A stretch of 64,000 nt of DNA from Bedellia somnulentella. Taxonomy: Eukaryota; Arthropoda; Insecta; Lepidoptera; Bedelliidae. Shown here piece after piece: positions 11,701 through 23,200 of the stretch (position 1 is its first letter; each line of letters begins with the position of its first letter). A program made the position numbers and the translations under genes. Location of the stretch: NCBI GenBank assembly GCA_963576735.1, contig OY755170.1:12322567-12386566 (forward strand), written 5' to 3'. Under the pieces are notes generated by a model. That model ran no database searches. It worked only from the letters and a program-made list of their open reading frames with translations, and had not been told where the DNA came from.

Positions 11701-11858
11701 CCCACACCTTCATCGTCATCCCAAATCTTTAAGGGCTCAATAGCCATGGCGCTGATGGTGACGCAAGTGCTGAAGCTGGTATCTGCAAAGCATGGTGCGG
11801 CTTTGAATGAAACTTTGTCCACTAACACTTCGAGCAGAAATAAACCCGTTTTATCCAT
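4418..11858 (-). CDS. Cys-rich insect protein gene with three alternative terminal exons
   Basis: Five exons are inferred: 11858-11132, 10914-10780, then one of 7634-7087, 6816-6440 or 5712-4418. Every junction is phase 1 with GT..AG sites, and each last exon has its own stop, giving 469, 412 or 718 residues. The first exon encodes a hydrophobic-patterned globular N-terminus of about 240 residues without a signal peptide. The C-termini are Cys-rich (CCKPCCGKRC, KPCCKSSCKPTC). The layout recalls insect-specific uncharacterised families (DUF4776-like, from memory) and the Cys/Pro-rich tails of sperm-tail structural proteins, so a testis role is a guess. The alternative is three partly decayed tandem paralogues sharing one promoter. 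Function is not recognised. Confidence 0.7.
5875..6290. repeat. Diverged inverted-repeat element between terminal exons B and C
   Basis: Imperfect arms face each other: TTAGCAAAACGGTAAG and CTTACCATTTTGCTAA flank the centre, and outer segments CATTGACCTGAAAGCTGG and CAACTTTCAGCTTGATGGC are inversely related. It is non-coding and probably an old MITE. Confidence 0.5.
6440..6816 (-). CDS. Cys-rich gene, terminal exon B
   Basis: The acceptor attgtgcag|ATTGCTGTCC gives DCCPMGNKVVFQLPADTCG in phase 1. The frame ends CCKPCCGKRCKK and stop. The middle (RQVIKIRVNKTVELP, KAKMEYQF) aligns by eye with terminal exons A and C, suggesting an exon-level duplication. An ATTAAA signal lies about 20 nt downstream. 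Confidence 0.65.
7087..7634 (-). CDS. Cys-rich gene, terminal exon A
   Basis: The acceptor is ggtgctcag|GTCGCACAAAAG. In phase 1 it continues GRTKEFEEIATKVNGSELRI, then a Cys-rich middle (YPCEYPCGKNQIC, EDVCCKG), a DSFVLKVVKTAL segment, and ends KKPCCKAH with a stop. An AATAAA polyadenylation signal lies about 10 nt after the stop, supporting a true gene end (469-residue isoform). Confidence 0.7.
7857..8202. repeat. Large inverted repeat in the Cys-rich gene intron
   Basis: The arm TTAAGAAATTGTTATTGTTA, continuing through AAGATAAGAGTTG, returns inverted at 8140-8202. Nearer the centre, GCTACTTTCCAGACCCCACC (about 7988) returns as GGTGGGGTCTGGAAAGTAGC (about 8124). The left arm carries about 65 extra bases. 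Probably a MITE. Confidence 0.75.
8203..8847 (-). repeat. Intron DNA with a 3' fragment of the ~260 bp SINE-like repeat
   Basis: At 8513-8640, minus orientation, lies the 3' part of the window's commonest repeat: TCACGGTTATA, GGGGTAGCCAGAGC, AATTCCTCAGCCACTTTTGG. The rest is AT-rich with no recognised feature. Confidence 0.6.
8848..10024. mobile_element. 1.18 kb non-autonomous TIR element
   Basis: The ends are inverse to each other (about ATATAAGGCATGTATTTAAC / GTTAAATATTTGCCTTAATA, continuing into GCGGCGAC / GTTGCCGT). GGCGAC or GGCAAT motifs recur on the left and GTCGCC/GTTGCC on the right, like subterminal transposase sites. The centre holds GC-rich hairpins (CACCCCGCTTCGCGGGGTG, GGGGGGCTTCGCCCCCC) and CCTAACCTAACC stretches. 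There is no transposase frame. Confidence 0.6.
10345..10640 (-). repeat. Decayed SINE-A copy beside a fragment of the ~260 bp repeat
   Basis: TTTCATCACGATGGTTTCC...ACCGTTGAAAACC, followed by a degraded tRNA-like head (GATTTGAATTCGCG), matches the better SINE-A copies with many changes. GGTGATGGGTTTAAACCACA at about 10606 is from the other repeat. Confidence 0.5.
10780..10914 (-). CDS. Cys-rich gene, exon 2 (shared)
   Basis: The exon lies between ttttcag|ATTTTGACC and CCTAAAG|gtaagc, 135 nt, phase 1 to phase 1. It encodes DFDPFYDIPCETTDDPCYCC and then a PYDPMGCRN segment. It joins in frame to exon 1 (CPQ-DFDP) and to each of the three possible terminal exons. Confidence 0.75.
10964..11103. 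mobile_element. 140 bp palindromic MITE in the exon 1-2 intron
   Basis: ACGCCCGATTTCTGAATTGA at the left is matched exactly by the inverse at the right. Inner segments (GTATCGTTTTGTC / GACAGAACGATAC) also pair, so nearly the whole element can fold. It makes up about 65% of a 217 bp intron. Confidence 0.8.
11132..11858 (-). CDS. Cys-rich gene, exon 1 (N-terminal domain)
   Basis: The ATG (MDKTGLFLLEVLVDKVSF) is the first in a 242-codon open frame with good composition. Regular beta-type alternation (TCVTISAMAI, YSVTINVSKAL, GTITMYLRI) suggests a C2-like or beta-sandwich fold. The end is Gly/Cys-rich (SRCGCAAGAS, GSGGGRPFDKGCPQ). The donor is CCACAAG|gtactg, phase 1. Reading past the donor meets a stop within a few codons. 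Confidence 0.8.
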
Positions 11859-12949
11859 TTTAAAGTTAGGAAGTGGTTGATATCTGTTTAAGTTCTATTT
11901 TTCTATTTTTTGGTTCTAAAACATGTTTTTCTATTGTATACTATTTTACATGATAAAAGACAAATGAATAAATTTCTATGTAATATTTTTGACAGTAAAT
12001 TACTTTCTTCTTCTAGAAAATCTATGAAAAATATATATAGAACTCACCTCTTTTTGACGTGATATATACATAGATATAATTACGGATAAAATAACAAATC
12101 GAGTTAGTTAGATCTTCAAGATTAGAAAAGATAGTAAAATAATAATAGTCTCCGGTCGTTGGTCCTATTACCCAGAAACAACATTTACATGATCAAAGTC
12201 AGCTGCACACAACTTAAAAGTGAATTTTGTCAACGTACATCCTTTATCTTACAATATTTTCCTTACACTAATTCCATGGGAGGCTGAGCCATTTCTAATA
12301 ATTATCATCTTTGCCTGTCCCTTTTTCGGATTAACAGTAGTTAGTTCCGTGAGTATAGGTAGGTTGCTATTTCGAATACTTAAGAATGCAAATACATCCT
12401 AAAAAAATACCTAAAAATAATTACAGGACCAATTGATTAACATAGGCTATTGATTATTATTGCAATTATTCACAAATGGTTTGTTTCTGAGGTGTATCAC
12501 TTTTTACCGTTTCATTGTCATAGAAATATATTTCCAAAATTATTAGTTTATGTGTACTAACGGCTATATATCCGGGTAATGTCTAGCCAGAACTTCAAAA
12601 TTTGAAATTCCTTCTAATTCTAAAGCTCTGGCTACGCGTACGGGCAAAAACGTAGGTAATAAAATAACTTAAAGCTCTCGATCATTTCTTGATGTTTCAT
12701 ACGCATCTCGTTCCATACCTTTTCTTCTACATGGCTTTTACCTATAGGAACTTCACGTGTGATTATAACTAGCATGTCACAAGTTTTTTCATAAAACGTT
12801 ATTTACGTAGAATGGGGAAACGTAGGTGTAGTCAAATGTCGGGATCAGTTAAAGGATTTGTTATTCCCATTTAAAAACGGAGATACTTAGTTATTCATAG
12901 AACGGTTCGTAAAGAATTCTGTATAAATATAGGAAAGAAAACACCGGCG
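11859..12949. other. Intergenic region upstream of the Cys-rich gene
   Basis: It separates two minus-strand genes and contains the presumed promoter of the Cys-rich gene. No clear TATA/initiator pair could be assigned. It is AT-rich with no coding or repeat feature identified. Confidence 0.4.
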
Positions 12950-13100
12950 GGGATCGAACCCGCGACCTTCGGGTATACGCCCCCCGTCCACAGACACTGT
13001 CCGTGTTGACACTGCATAGCCATTGATGGCTTCTAGTGCGAAATTCTTCTATCCTTTGTTTCTTTTACACTTTTTAAGAAGTGTCGCAAACACTTCCCCA
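12950..13100 (-). mobile_element. tRNA-derived SINE (family D)
   Basis: On the minus strand the B-box is GGTTCGATCCC within a tRNA-like arm ending CCCGCCGGTG. An A-box-like TGGCTATGCAGTGT lies about 70 nt upstream. The spacing suits a tRNA-derived pol III promoter, but the anticodon arm is distorted, so it is not a functional tRNA. Confidence 0.55.
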
Positions 13101-13189
13101 CCTCCGAATTTTTTACAAATTCGGAGTGCCACTTGTCTACCTTTTAAGATAGAATGCAAATTTTGAGATAGCTTTTCTTTCCTTTATTT

Positions 13190-13685
13190 ATTAACTAGCT
13201 GACCCAACAGACTTCGTACTGTCAAAAGTGTAGACTTTCACGCCGTCAAACTGAAATATTTAACTGATCCGTTGAGGGTCTCTGTCATGCGATGAGAAAA
13301 AAGATGTTTTTCATAAGGTCCTCACAACTTTTTCAATTGTGAGTCAATCTTAAAAGGTTGACATATACTGTCACGGTAATTTTTTTAGAATATTTAAAGA
13401 GGAATAATTCTTTAATACATACTTTTGAGTAAATTAAACAGTTTACGCAGCGCACATAACGGAAACCTTAAAGTATGAATAATTATCCCCGTGTTTACAA
13501 CATTTTTCGCTGATAGTTTGCTCCTATTGGTCGCAGCGTGATGATATATAGACCAAAACCTTCCTCAATAAATTAACTATCCAACAAAAAAATATTTTTC
13601 TATTTGATTGGGCAGTTCCTGGGATTCTTGCGTTCAAACAAACAAACAAACTCTTCAGCTTTATAATATTAGTATAGATAATAAT
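13190..13685 (+). repeat. Common lepidopteran interspersed repeat (class uncertain)
   Basis: It starts AACTAGCTGACCCAACAGAC and ends near TTTATAATATTAGTATAGAT. A second copy starts at 48138. Such units are widespread in Lepidoptera and may be Helitron or RTE debris. No coding content is seen. Confidence 0.5.
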
Positions 13686-14150
13686 CCCCACATGAGGTTT
13701 TCATGGACAAAACATTTAAATTAAGAGAATTCTGTGTTGTTTTTATACTATACAATTTGTTTAAAAGAAAAGTCAGGCACAAAAACGGTAATACTTTTAA
13801 ATACTAAAGTGCAAAAAAATATTCAAAGCATTCTTCCTTCCTAGCGGGTATCAAGCAGAGGTAGAAAATTTATATTTAAATTTTGGTTTGTCCACGTGTT
13901 TTATTGTGTTGCTATTTCTATAGGTACTTTTATACTGGACTACATAGTGGAGATACTTAGTAGCAAACATATATTAATTAAAATAAAAAAGGTATTTAAA
14001 TAAAACAAACGGTTAGTAAGACAAACAAAATGTTATTGTAACTGTTAAAAACATCGCAAATCATATCTGGATAATAATATTATAAGTACCTACTAAACAT
14101 TATGGCAAGATTGGCTGTAAACAGATACATGCTTTTAATAATGAAAATAT

Positions 14151-14286
14151 CTATCTAAGATAACAAGGGATGGCTTGCGCGGTGACAAAGATGGCGGCGA
14201 TCGCGCTGTAAGTGGCGGAGATTCCGCCAATTACTCCGAGGATGATCACCTCCCAGCAGACCATTTTCATCCAACCAGGTTGTACA
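14151..14286 (-). CDS. Transporter, last coding exon
   Basis: The acceptor is tttttttcag|TGTACAACC, phase 2. It encodes WEVIILGVIGGISATYSAIA and ends PCYLR with a TAG stop at 14153-14151. A longer open frame in another phase across this exon is a shadow, because only this frame continues the last helix. Confidence 0.9.
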
Positions 14287-17200
14287 CTGAAAAAAAATAC
14301 TCTTATTACCATTTGGTTTAATTGCCAGTTTTCTATAAGGTATTAAGTATATGTGCGTTTTGTTAACGACGGACGCTACACCAAAAATAATCAAGTAATA
14401 CTCCTCAACTTTTTGTACTAGTGTTCTTTTTTGCTTTTTGAAGAGCAGTAGTATTGTTGTAATTTCTGTATAAATATTTAAAAACTTTTATTTATTTATA
14501 TTATTATTAGGTATTTTTTATGGCGCCTAAACTTTCACCTATGACTTAATGGAAACTAACTCAAAATAATTTAAAAAAAAAGGTACTTACATTGGAGCCT
14601 GCCCTTCCGCGGGCGGTTGTTCTACCAACTTAAGGTAAAGGTAGGAAGGTAGAATGAAGGTGAGCAGAGCTACTGTGGTTCCTCCGACCAAAGACAGGAT
14701 GGTGTAGAACCGAGGAATAGTTTCGCCGATGAACAGGATGGCTACCATTATTGACACTCGTACTGCCATACGCCAGCCAGTCGATTCTGAGAAATGATAA
14801 ATTCGAACTTTAATCTGAGTTCTAAAAGGATTTGATTTTTTGAATTTAGCGTCTTCTCCCCAATCAACTTCTAAAACTTGCTGATATGATTTAAATTCTG
14901 TAGCTCTGTCTACCCCTTGTTGGAACAAATAGCCGTGATTATAATTATGTATATTATGAGAACATAATGATAAGAAAAGAATAGCTATTGAATAGATTTG
15001 ATATACACGGCGACCTGCTACGTTGGATTGAGTCCTATATACGAGGACGATGGCAAGCCGTAACTGTAAAGGGTTTCACTTCTTCATTTGTGCCAATAAC
15101 ATCAGGTATAATTTAGGGTTCTCATGTAGGCCCCCTGTTCTTTAATATCTTCATAAATGACATTTACAAAGTATTTCTCCATTCACTCTTTCTTCTATTC
15201 GCTGACGATACCAAAATATATAAAACTATCACGTGTTACGGTGACTGTCTTGCAGTCGGATCTTGACCGCTTTGCTACCTATTGTAGTAATAATAATTTA
15301 CAACTTAATTTAGACAAGTGCCATATTAAATCCTTTTGTAGGAAAACCAAATATGATTTATTCCCCTATTCACGTTTTTCCAAAGTCCTTTCAACAACGT
15401 TAGAGATCTTGGCATTATAATTGACTCTGAATTGCTATTTGATAAACATATTTTTAGCATATTCTCCAAAGCGTATAAATTGCTAGAGTTTGTACTTCGT
15501 CAGTCAAAAGAATTTAAAAGCCCTTAAACTATTGTAACACTTTATAATGCATTGGTACTACCAATACTCCAATATGGCTCAACAGTATGGAACCCATGTG
15601 TCAAGTATATATCAAAATGCTTCAAAGAACACCTCAACTATAGATTTCCATACTTTAACAACCTTCCTAACTTGAAACCCTAAAAATGTGCTAGAGACAC
15701 TAGGGATCAGTTAATGTTATTTAAAACCATCCATAATCTAATTGATTCACCTATTTGTTATCAAGGTTAAACTTCAGATGTCCGTCCTACAAAATTAGAA
15801 ACTCATTCACATTCCATACACCATCTCTTAGGACTAATTATGCCACCAACACATTTATTTCCCGTGCTATTATTTCTTACAATACAAAATTTTCCGAAGC
15901 TGACATTTTCAATTTATCATTAACTCAATTTAAGACCTTTTGTAAACAGTTAGAGTTAGTTGAATCAGCCGATCGACCCTAAATGTTTGAGTCATACAAT
16001 TTTCTCTTAATATAAAACATAACATAAACATAAACGTTCACGCCGTTTATCCCCAAAGGGGTTGGCAGAGGTAGCAATACTTCTGAACTCACATGGCAGC
16101 GCCATCTAGTTTCCAGAGAAGGTACCCACGTTTTGCTTAGACAGTGTACTCACGTGATAGGGGGCAGGCCTATCGCCGTTTTGTACGAATACACTGTCAC
16201 ATGACTAAGTACAACTCAGCCATGTGGGTTTCCTCACGATGTTTTCCCTCACCGTTAACAACCATGCTAAATCTCTTAATATAATTATTTGAATTTATAT
16301 TTATTTATTTTATTATATTTATATATTTACTTTATGTTATATTATATATTATGTTATATTAAAGTATGTATTTTTAACCTTGAAAAGTAAGTATCTTATT
16401 TAGGTATATTTATTACCATAAAATATTGTTCACATTATTTCCTAAAATCTCTATGCATATTTTGTGATCTTATAGTGTTTGCTTGGTCTGGTCGGAATGC
16501 CAGTATAATTCATTTAACTTACTTAATTTCATCTGTATAAATTATCCATATTACAAGCGATGTATAATTGTTTTGTTTTCAATAGTTATTTTAATTTGCG
16601 TTTTTCTGTATCGTCTGTATAACAATTGGTAGAAACTTTATAGGTCAAGCAATTCTCTGTATTTTTCTCTTTTTGAAATATTGTGTACCGTTTGTTTCTC
16701 AAATAAATAAATAAATAAGAATGTTTGTGCATTAGCATTCTTACTTTTTGTCACAATAACTCTATAACCTGACTCGTGGGGGACTAAATTAAAACATATA
16801 TGAATTTTTATCATACATGAAACTATTTTATCGTTCATCTTACAATGAATCGATAAGGATGGTCCCATAGTAATTTACATACAAACTAATTAAAAATAAT
16901 ATTTCTTTAATTCTCTGTGTGTATTGTGTTACTTTATTATTGTCAATCAACTCCTCTTCTTTCCTCCCAACTCACCCTGCGGAATCTTATAAAGCTCCTA
17001 AGATGTATGGCCATTGAGCACGTTGGTGACCAGGCTGACCCGAGTGGCGCTGACTGACAAAGCCAGTAATAACCAACCTTCTTTTTTGTGTGTGTAATGC
17101 TCGTGTTATTGTGTATTGTTCAAACAACTCCTATTATTTCCTTCCAACTCACCCTGCGGAATCTTATAAAGCTCCTCAGCTTCCTGGCACACGGGGTTAA

Positions 17201-20200
17201 TCAGGATGATAAACGCGGAGATAAGATGTATAGCCATGAGCACGTTGGCGACCAGGCTGAGCGGGGACGCGCTGACCGACACGGCGACGTTCGACGACAC
17301 CGACTCGCCGTAAACTTCGTAACCGGCGATCGCGATCGGTAGGTATAGGCAGAGGACCGCTGGGGAATTAATTGTGATGAGTATTTCAGGCTACAGAGGA
17401 GAGCCTGTACAATGTATTACACTTAGTAATTTAGGGCATTAGTGTGTTCAGTAAAAGCGCAGATCAGTAAAGCTTGCTTTGTTAGGGCATTTACTGCGGT
17501 CAGCGGCAAAAAGGTTGGAAGAACACCGCTTGGCGATAAGTAGATAAGAAGGTATTTTTAATATATTTTAAAACGAACAACTGTACGATAGCTAACTTTG
17601 CACTCCTATGAGCCTTTTAGATTGAATTAGTAGGAATGTTTATTACCAAAATTCAGCTTATATTTCACGGGTGAACTATTATAAGAGTAAAATTATATCT
17701 TCAATTCACCTGTCAACTCTTTAATGGAGAAAAATGCTACTTGAGCACTGTAAGTTGGCGGTTGGGTATTAAGAGTACATTAATGCAAAAGTGCACCTGC
17801 AGGCACTTCGATAAATAAAAATGCTACCCGCACGCTAACCAATTTAAGTTGACCGCACGCGCTGTATATACGGACTGTTTGGGAGGAAACAGGTGTGCGG
17901 TCAACTTTAACTGGCTGACCTACATACGAGCAGCCAGCAGCAAAAGATGCAGGCTTCTTCTTATAATAGAAAGCCTTTTAGTGTCACTTTATAATATAGC
18001 ACACATTTTTCACATTAAAACTTGAGATTTTTCTTGAAAGTCTAGAATATCTAAGATTTCTTCTTGGTATCGAATACACTTAGGGTCGTTAAATCCCATA
18101 CGGCAACTTTAATATATGAAAAGCTACTCAAGCTATTTATTGAAACCGTTCATTATAATGATACTTTTCAACTTATTGTTTTTATCATAATGCATTAACA
18201 AAAAATAACTTACCGCCAAAAGAGAACAAGAGACTTTTGTTAAACTTGCTCTTATCACTCATGTCATTCTGAATAGTTGGGAACGCCGACGCTCCTCCAA
18301 ACGCGAACATGATGGTTCCAAAGGCGAGGAAGAAGTCTTGGAAGCCATGGATACCGTACCGGAAAGTGGGGTATGGTCGGATATCAATCATCATTTGGAC
18401 GAAATACAAAATGCATGCCACCAAAGTTGATCCGAATGCAATGATTCCAATGAACCTGGGAAAACATAATTAGCCTCATAAAAATGATTTTTTTTTTCGC
18501 AAATTGTTGCTTACTAGAAATAAAATAAAATAAATAAGTTGGTTACAAGCTCAGGCTAACTAAGACTTCTAGAGTAACTTCTTTAAAGAACTACACCGTA
18601 GCCTTTTCGTACATCCTAAACCACAAGCTGATATCACTAAACTACACCTTGAATTTGTAGACGGAGATACGGTACGGTACGGAGATACGGTACGTACTAG
18701 CTGTGCATGAACAGACATGCTCCATTTTAAAATTGGCGTTAGCCGTAAAGCTCTTAAGTAATTCAAACTACTTAGTTATAGGATCGTTATAATTAAAACC
18801 ATTGCCTTTCAATAAATGTATACAGAAGTATATACGGTACAAAAACATATGCAGCGTTAACAGAAATTTCATTAGCAGATAGTTGATGTAGCAAGAAGTA
18901 ACAGGGGCTTCATGGTTTTTTCAAACAATTTATTTCTTACTATATTTCTACGTTTTAAGATCCGTTCCACTTACGAGAAATCCTGAGGCGAAGAGAACAT
19001 CATGAGCGGGGTGCAAGCCCCGGCCACGATGAGGTACCAGGCGCAGAAAGTGACGGTGGGAATGAGCGTGTACAGCACGTCGTTGATGATCTGCGCGGTC
19101 ATCAGCAGGTACGACACCGACGCGCCGAATAGCGTCGCCATGATCGCCATTGAGACGATTACATTGGTGCAAATTTTAGCGATGGGTAATAGAAGTTTTA
19201 CTTACGAGAAATCCTTAGGCGAAGAGAACATCATGAGCGGCGTGCAAGCCCCGGCCACGATGAGGTACCAGGCGCAGAAAGTGACGGTGGGGATGAGCGT
19301 GTACAGCACGTCGTTGATGATCTGCGCGGCCATCAGCAGGTACACCACCGACGCGCCGAATAGCGTCGCCATGATCGCCATGGAGACGATTACACTGGGG
19401 TAAATATAGTACGATCAGTATTTAAAAATAATGTGCTATAAGCTTTTGTGTACGAGTAGTGTTAGTATAGAATAGAGCTGACCAATTTTTTCCCGTGGGT
19501 GTCACACCTGTCACCACTGTCGTAAAAGGGTTTTAGGGCGTTCTTAAGACTGGGTTATGTAGCTATAGACCTATCATCAACAATACTTTATTTTTGCTTT
19601 CTTTTAAATTTCTAAAATCTCAATTAAATATTCTGAATTAGTTATTAAACCATAACGGAATTATTCAGTCACTTTCACTGATAGGAGAGCAATAGATTGA
19701 AAGACATTTAAATAGTGATTTGCTGTAATTACCTACCCCAATGGGAACCAATAGCTTGAGTATATGTAAGTCAAGTATCAATCAAATTCTATCACCTCAT
19801 CGCGTATAAGCATACAACATAACAAATTATCACATCTCACCTCCAAGTTTTCCCCAAAGCCTGGTTAGCAATGATGGCATATGGGTTACGTTTGCGGCTC
19901 CTCATCTCAGGGTCGCGAGCCTCGATGATGGACCAGCAGTCCCCGAGCCGCTTGCCGCTGAACGCAGCCACCACGCACATCAGTATGATGAGGGGCACCC
20001 CAAACCATCCTGGAATTGGAACAATAGGTTTAACTATACATATATATACTCACGGCCATAAATCCCAAAAAAAGGTAGCCAGAGCTTTAGAGCTAGAAAC
20101 TGAATTTTTTTTTCTTTCACCTTTTTTTTATTAATATATACGGACCTATTATGCACAGATCGAGTTAGCCCCAAACTAAGTAAGACTTGTAATATGGGAT

Positions 20201-23200
20201 ACAAACAGAACGATATATTTAATATTATATAATACACATATGGATAACACCCTAGACTAAGAAACAATCATTTATACTGATCACATAAATGATGCCCTCA
20301 GCGGGGAACAAACCTGCAACCTCCGCACCGAGAAGCTAGTCACCTATCCACTTGGTCACGGGTGTCGTCAAGATATTCGAGATATTTAAGAGGAAAGGAT
20401 GGAATAAAGTATCTTTGGTGGTCTACAAAATTAGGTAAGTTTTAAACAAACAAACATCAATTAGAATTTTCAAGAGCAAACTAGTTGTTTTACATTAATA
20501 ATACTTTGACAATATTTCCCATGTCTCCTTTCCAAAATATAGGCTTAGCCTAGTTTGGAAACAAGGGTTTCCAACCTAAAGGTCTTTGACAAGGGTCCAC
20601 TATATTCTGATATTGAGTTTCTCACTTGTATTTATCAAGTTTAAGTTCTGGTTAGAATATAAATGTAGGAATTTTATCGTAAATATTCTTCTCACATGGA
20701 GTAAGGAATTAATGTCAGCTTGTTTACATAAAATGCAAATGAGTTTACCAAGGTTTGTTAGTCTCTCTACTCAGTATACGAACTGCAATAATATGCAGTT
20801 TATTTACTGTAACATTTCAAAAGTATTGTTTTATTTTGCTAGCTTTAATAATTACTTTACTAAATATAGCATGTGTGACTGTGTAGTGTGTAGCAGATGT
20901 TTTTTTCCAATGCCATCTGAAGGGAAAGTAACCGATATATTTAGAATACAAAATGTACTTAAAGGGCACATTCTTTATTGTCAAGGAGAAAAAATTGCGA
21001 TTAAATGCATATTTCTTTAAACGTCTACTGCCACGCTTCGAGTTTGAATGAGCACTGAAAATCCACTTCTAGTTCCGTCCATTGAATTACTCGTAAGTGA
21101 TATTTCGATAGCGGTATTAAAAACAAGCGATATTTTATTTACTGGAACTAAGTATTATTACAGTAAGGTAAGTAAGGTAGGAAATAAGAGGGTGATAATA
21201 TAAAGCGTAACGGCATGGAATATTTGGGTGTCGTACGAGGTAACTAAGTATATTTGCAAACCTAAGAATTGTTAAGTGACATGACTGAAGACCCATTACC
21301 AATCCTCCTTTATTTTTAAGATCTTTTCCTTACTCAACTTACAAAAATTGTTTAAGAGTATCTTATTCTGATGCTTTAATAATTCTATCAGGAATTTACG
21401 GTTGTGAGTATGTTGTCAGATAATTTGTAACATAGATCATTCTAGAAGAAAACCAAAGTAGCATTTCAGAAGTTATTTTCTTCACAAAGGAATATTAATA
21501 AACATACTACAACCACAAATATTTAACTTAGAATTAATTAGTCACGTTATCAAATTTCAAAACAAAACCTATTAAATATATAGCTAAAAATTACGATGAA
21601 CTATTAAAAAACATTCAGTTATGAAGTTAATCGGTTGCACTATTAGTGACGCAAGACCAAGAGCACTGATGAGGCTCCCATAGATACCTACGATATTAAC
21701 TGAATACCGGACCAAACCTGCTCGGAAACCAGTTTGTATCACTCATTTAGAATACACTGACGGCAACTTATTTATTCATCGCCTACTCGCCAGTTATTAA
21801 GGAAATCTTCCAATACCATAGTGTAGTAGTCAAACGAGAAGAAAACCGTTTATTAAGGTTACGAAGAACTAACGCAAAGGCATTTTTTATTTTCTTAATA
21901 TAGTGGGAATTTGGGTAAATTGAGCGTGTGCTCAAAAAGGCAGGCGTCCGAAACATGTAAAATAAAAGAGCATGTATGAAAAGATTGATGAATGTAAACG
22001 AAGCTAGAGAGGTTTGTCAGAATAGTACGGAGTAGCGATCGAGCGATTGTCACTGCTTACCCCAATAGAAACTAATGGCGTGAGTATATGTATATGCATG
22101 TATGTATGTAGGATACCCAAAGTGTTTAAAGAAAACTAAAAGTATTTTTAGGTTTTTATCACCACAGGAATCCAAATACTCTCGAAAAAGTACTCTCGAT
22201 ATAAATCCCATATGAGAAAAGACAAAGCTTTAGAATAAGATATTCCTGACACAGTTTTGGAAGCTGATTTAGGAAATATAGAAACATAAAAGACGGTTGG
22301 TAATAGATAACCAGCCACATCGCCAAACCATTACTTAAAAAGCTTTCAATTTCAACCCTTTAGTTGATTTTATATTCTATTTTTTTCTAGGTCAACACTA
22401 CATATAGTAATCCAAAAATATCCTCTTAATCATAGGCTACTAACAGGTGATGTTCATACCACATACACACGACTGAGAATATTTATAGCATATAAATAAT
22501 TTTATTCTACTTCGTCAATAAGAATTGTATGTTATACAAAGTAGATTTATTAATGTTTTCAAAAATAAAATGTGTACAATATTGTGACTAGAAAAAATGT
22601 AGAACATTCTAGCAACCGCGTCTTGCTTGAGTAATTTCTGTATAAAGGCAGTAAATACAAAAGGTCACTGATTTTAAAAAGCTTACAGTCACATTTATGA
22701 ACTCGCATAGCGTAAAAAAACTCATCGCATCGCTCGGGTAGCTCGAATCATTCGCTTAGCACATTTTTGTAACGTATTACACATTAATAAATTAAAAACA
22801 TTAATTTAAACTTTGTCGTAAAGAATTTAAGGTATAAAACGGATAAAAGATAAGAAAGAAGGCTGTCATGTGTTGTCAAATTACTTATGTAATATAATGT
22901 TAAGACACGGCAAGGATACAAATAGGTTCTCAGAACATTATTAATCATAGCTTTAAACACTATCTCTATTTAATTACTGTGTTAAATAAAGTTAAACAGT
23001 CCCATGCCGTTTTAAGTATGTGATGTCCGTTATTTTACCAATTTACATCCAATCATCGTCTCTATTTGCCGAAGCCATCTTAGTAAAATCATTGTCTTTT
23101 TAGAAGTAATTTTGGAAATAATATTAAATAATGAGGATAGGTAATGTATTTTTGTATCTTAATCTAATTAATGATATTATTTGTTAATTAATGGTACACA

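Noticed and set aside
11536..11880. 114-codon plus-strand frame
   Set aside because: Antisense shadow of exon 1 of the Cys-rich gene.
14155..14394. 79-codon minus-strand frame covering the last transporter exon
   Set aside because: Wrong phase: it does not continue exon 7, while the phase-2 frame gives the final hydrophobic helix and a stop at 14151.
19002..19403. 133-codon plus-strand frame over the duplicated exons
   Set aside because: It is the reverse-strand shadow of the two exon copies; the minus-strand frame has splice sites and the membrane-helix pattern.
20586..21020. 144-codon open frame on the plus strand in a transporter intron
   Set aside because: No domain or family motif, AT-driven composition, antisense within an intron; most likely chance.
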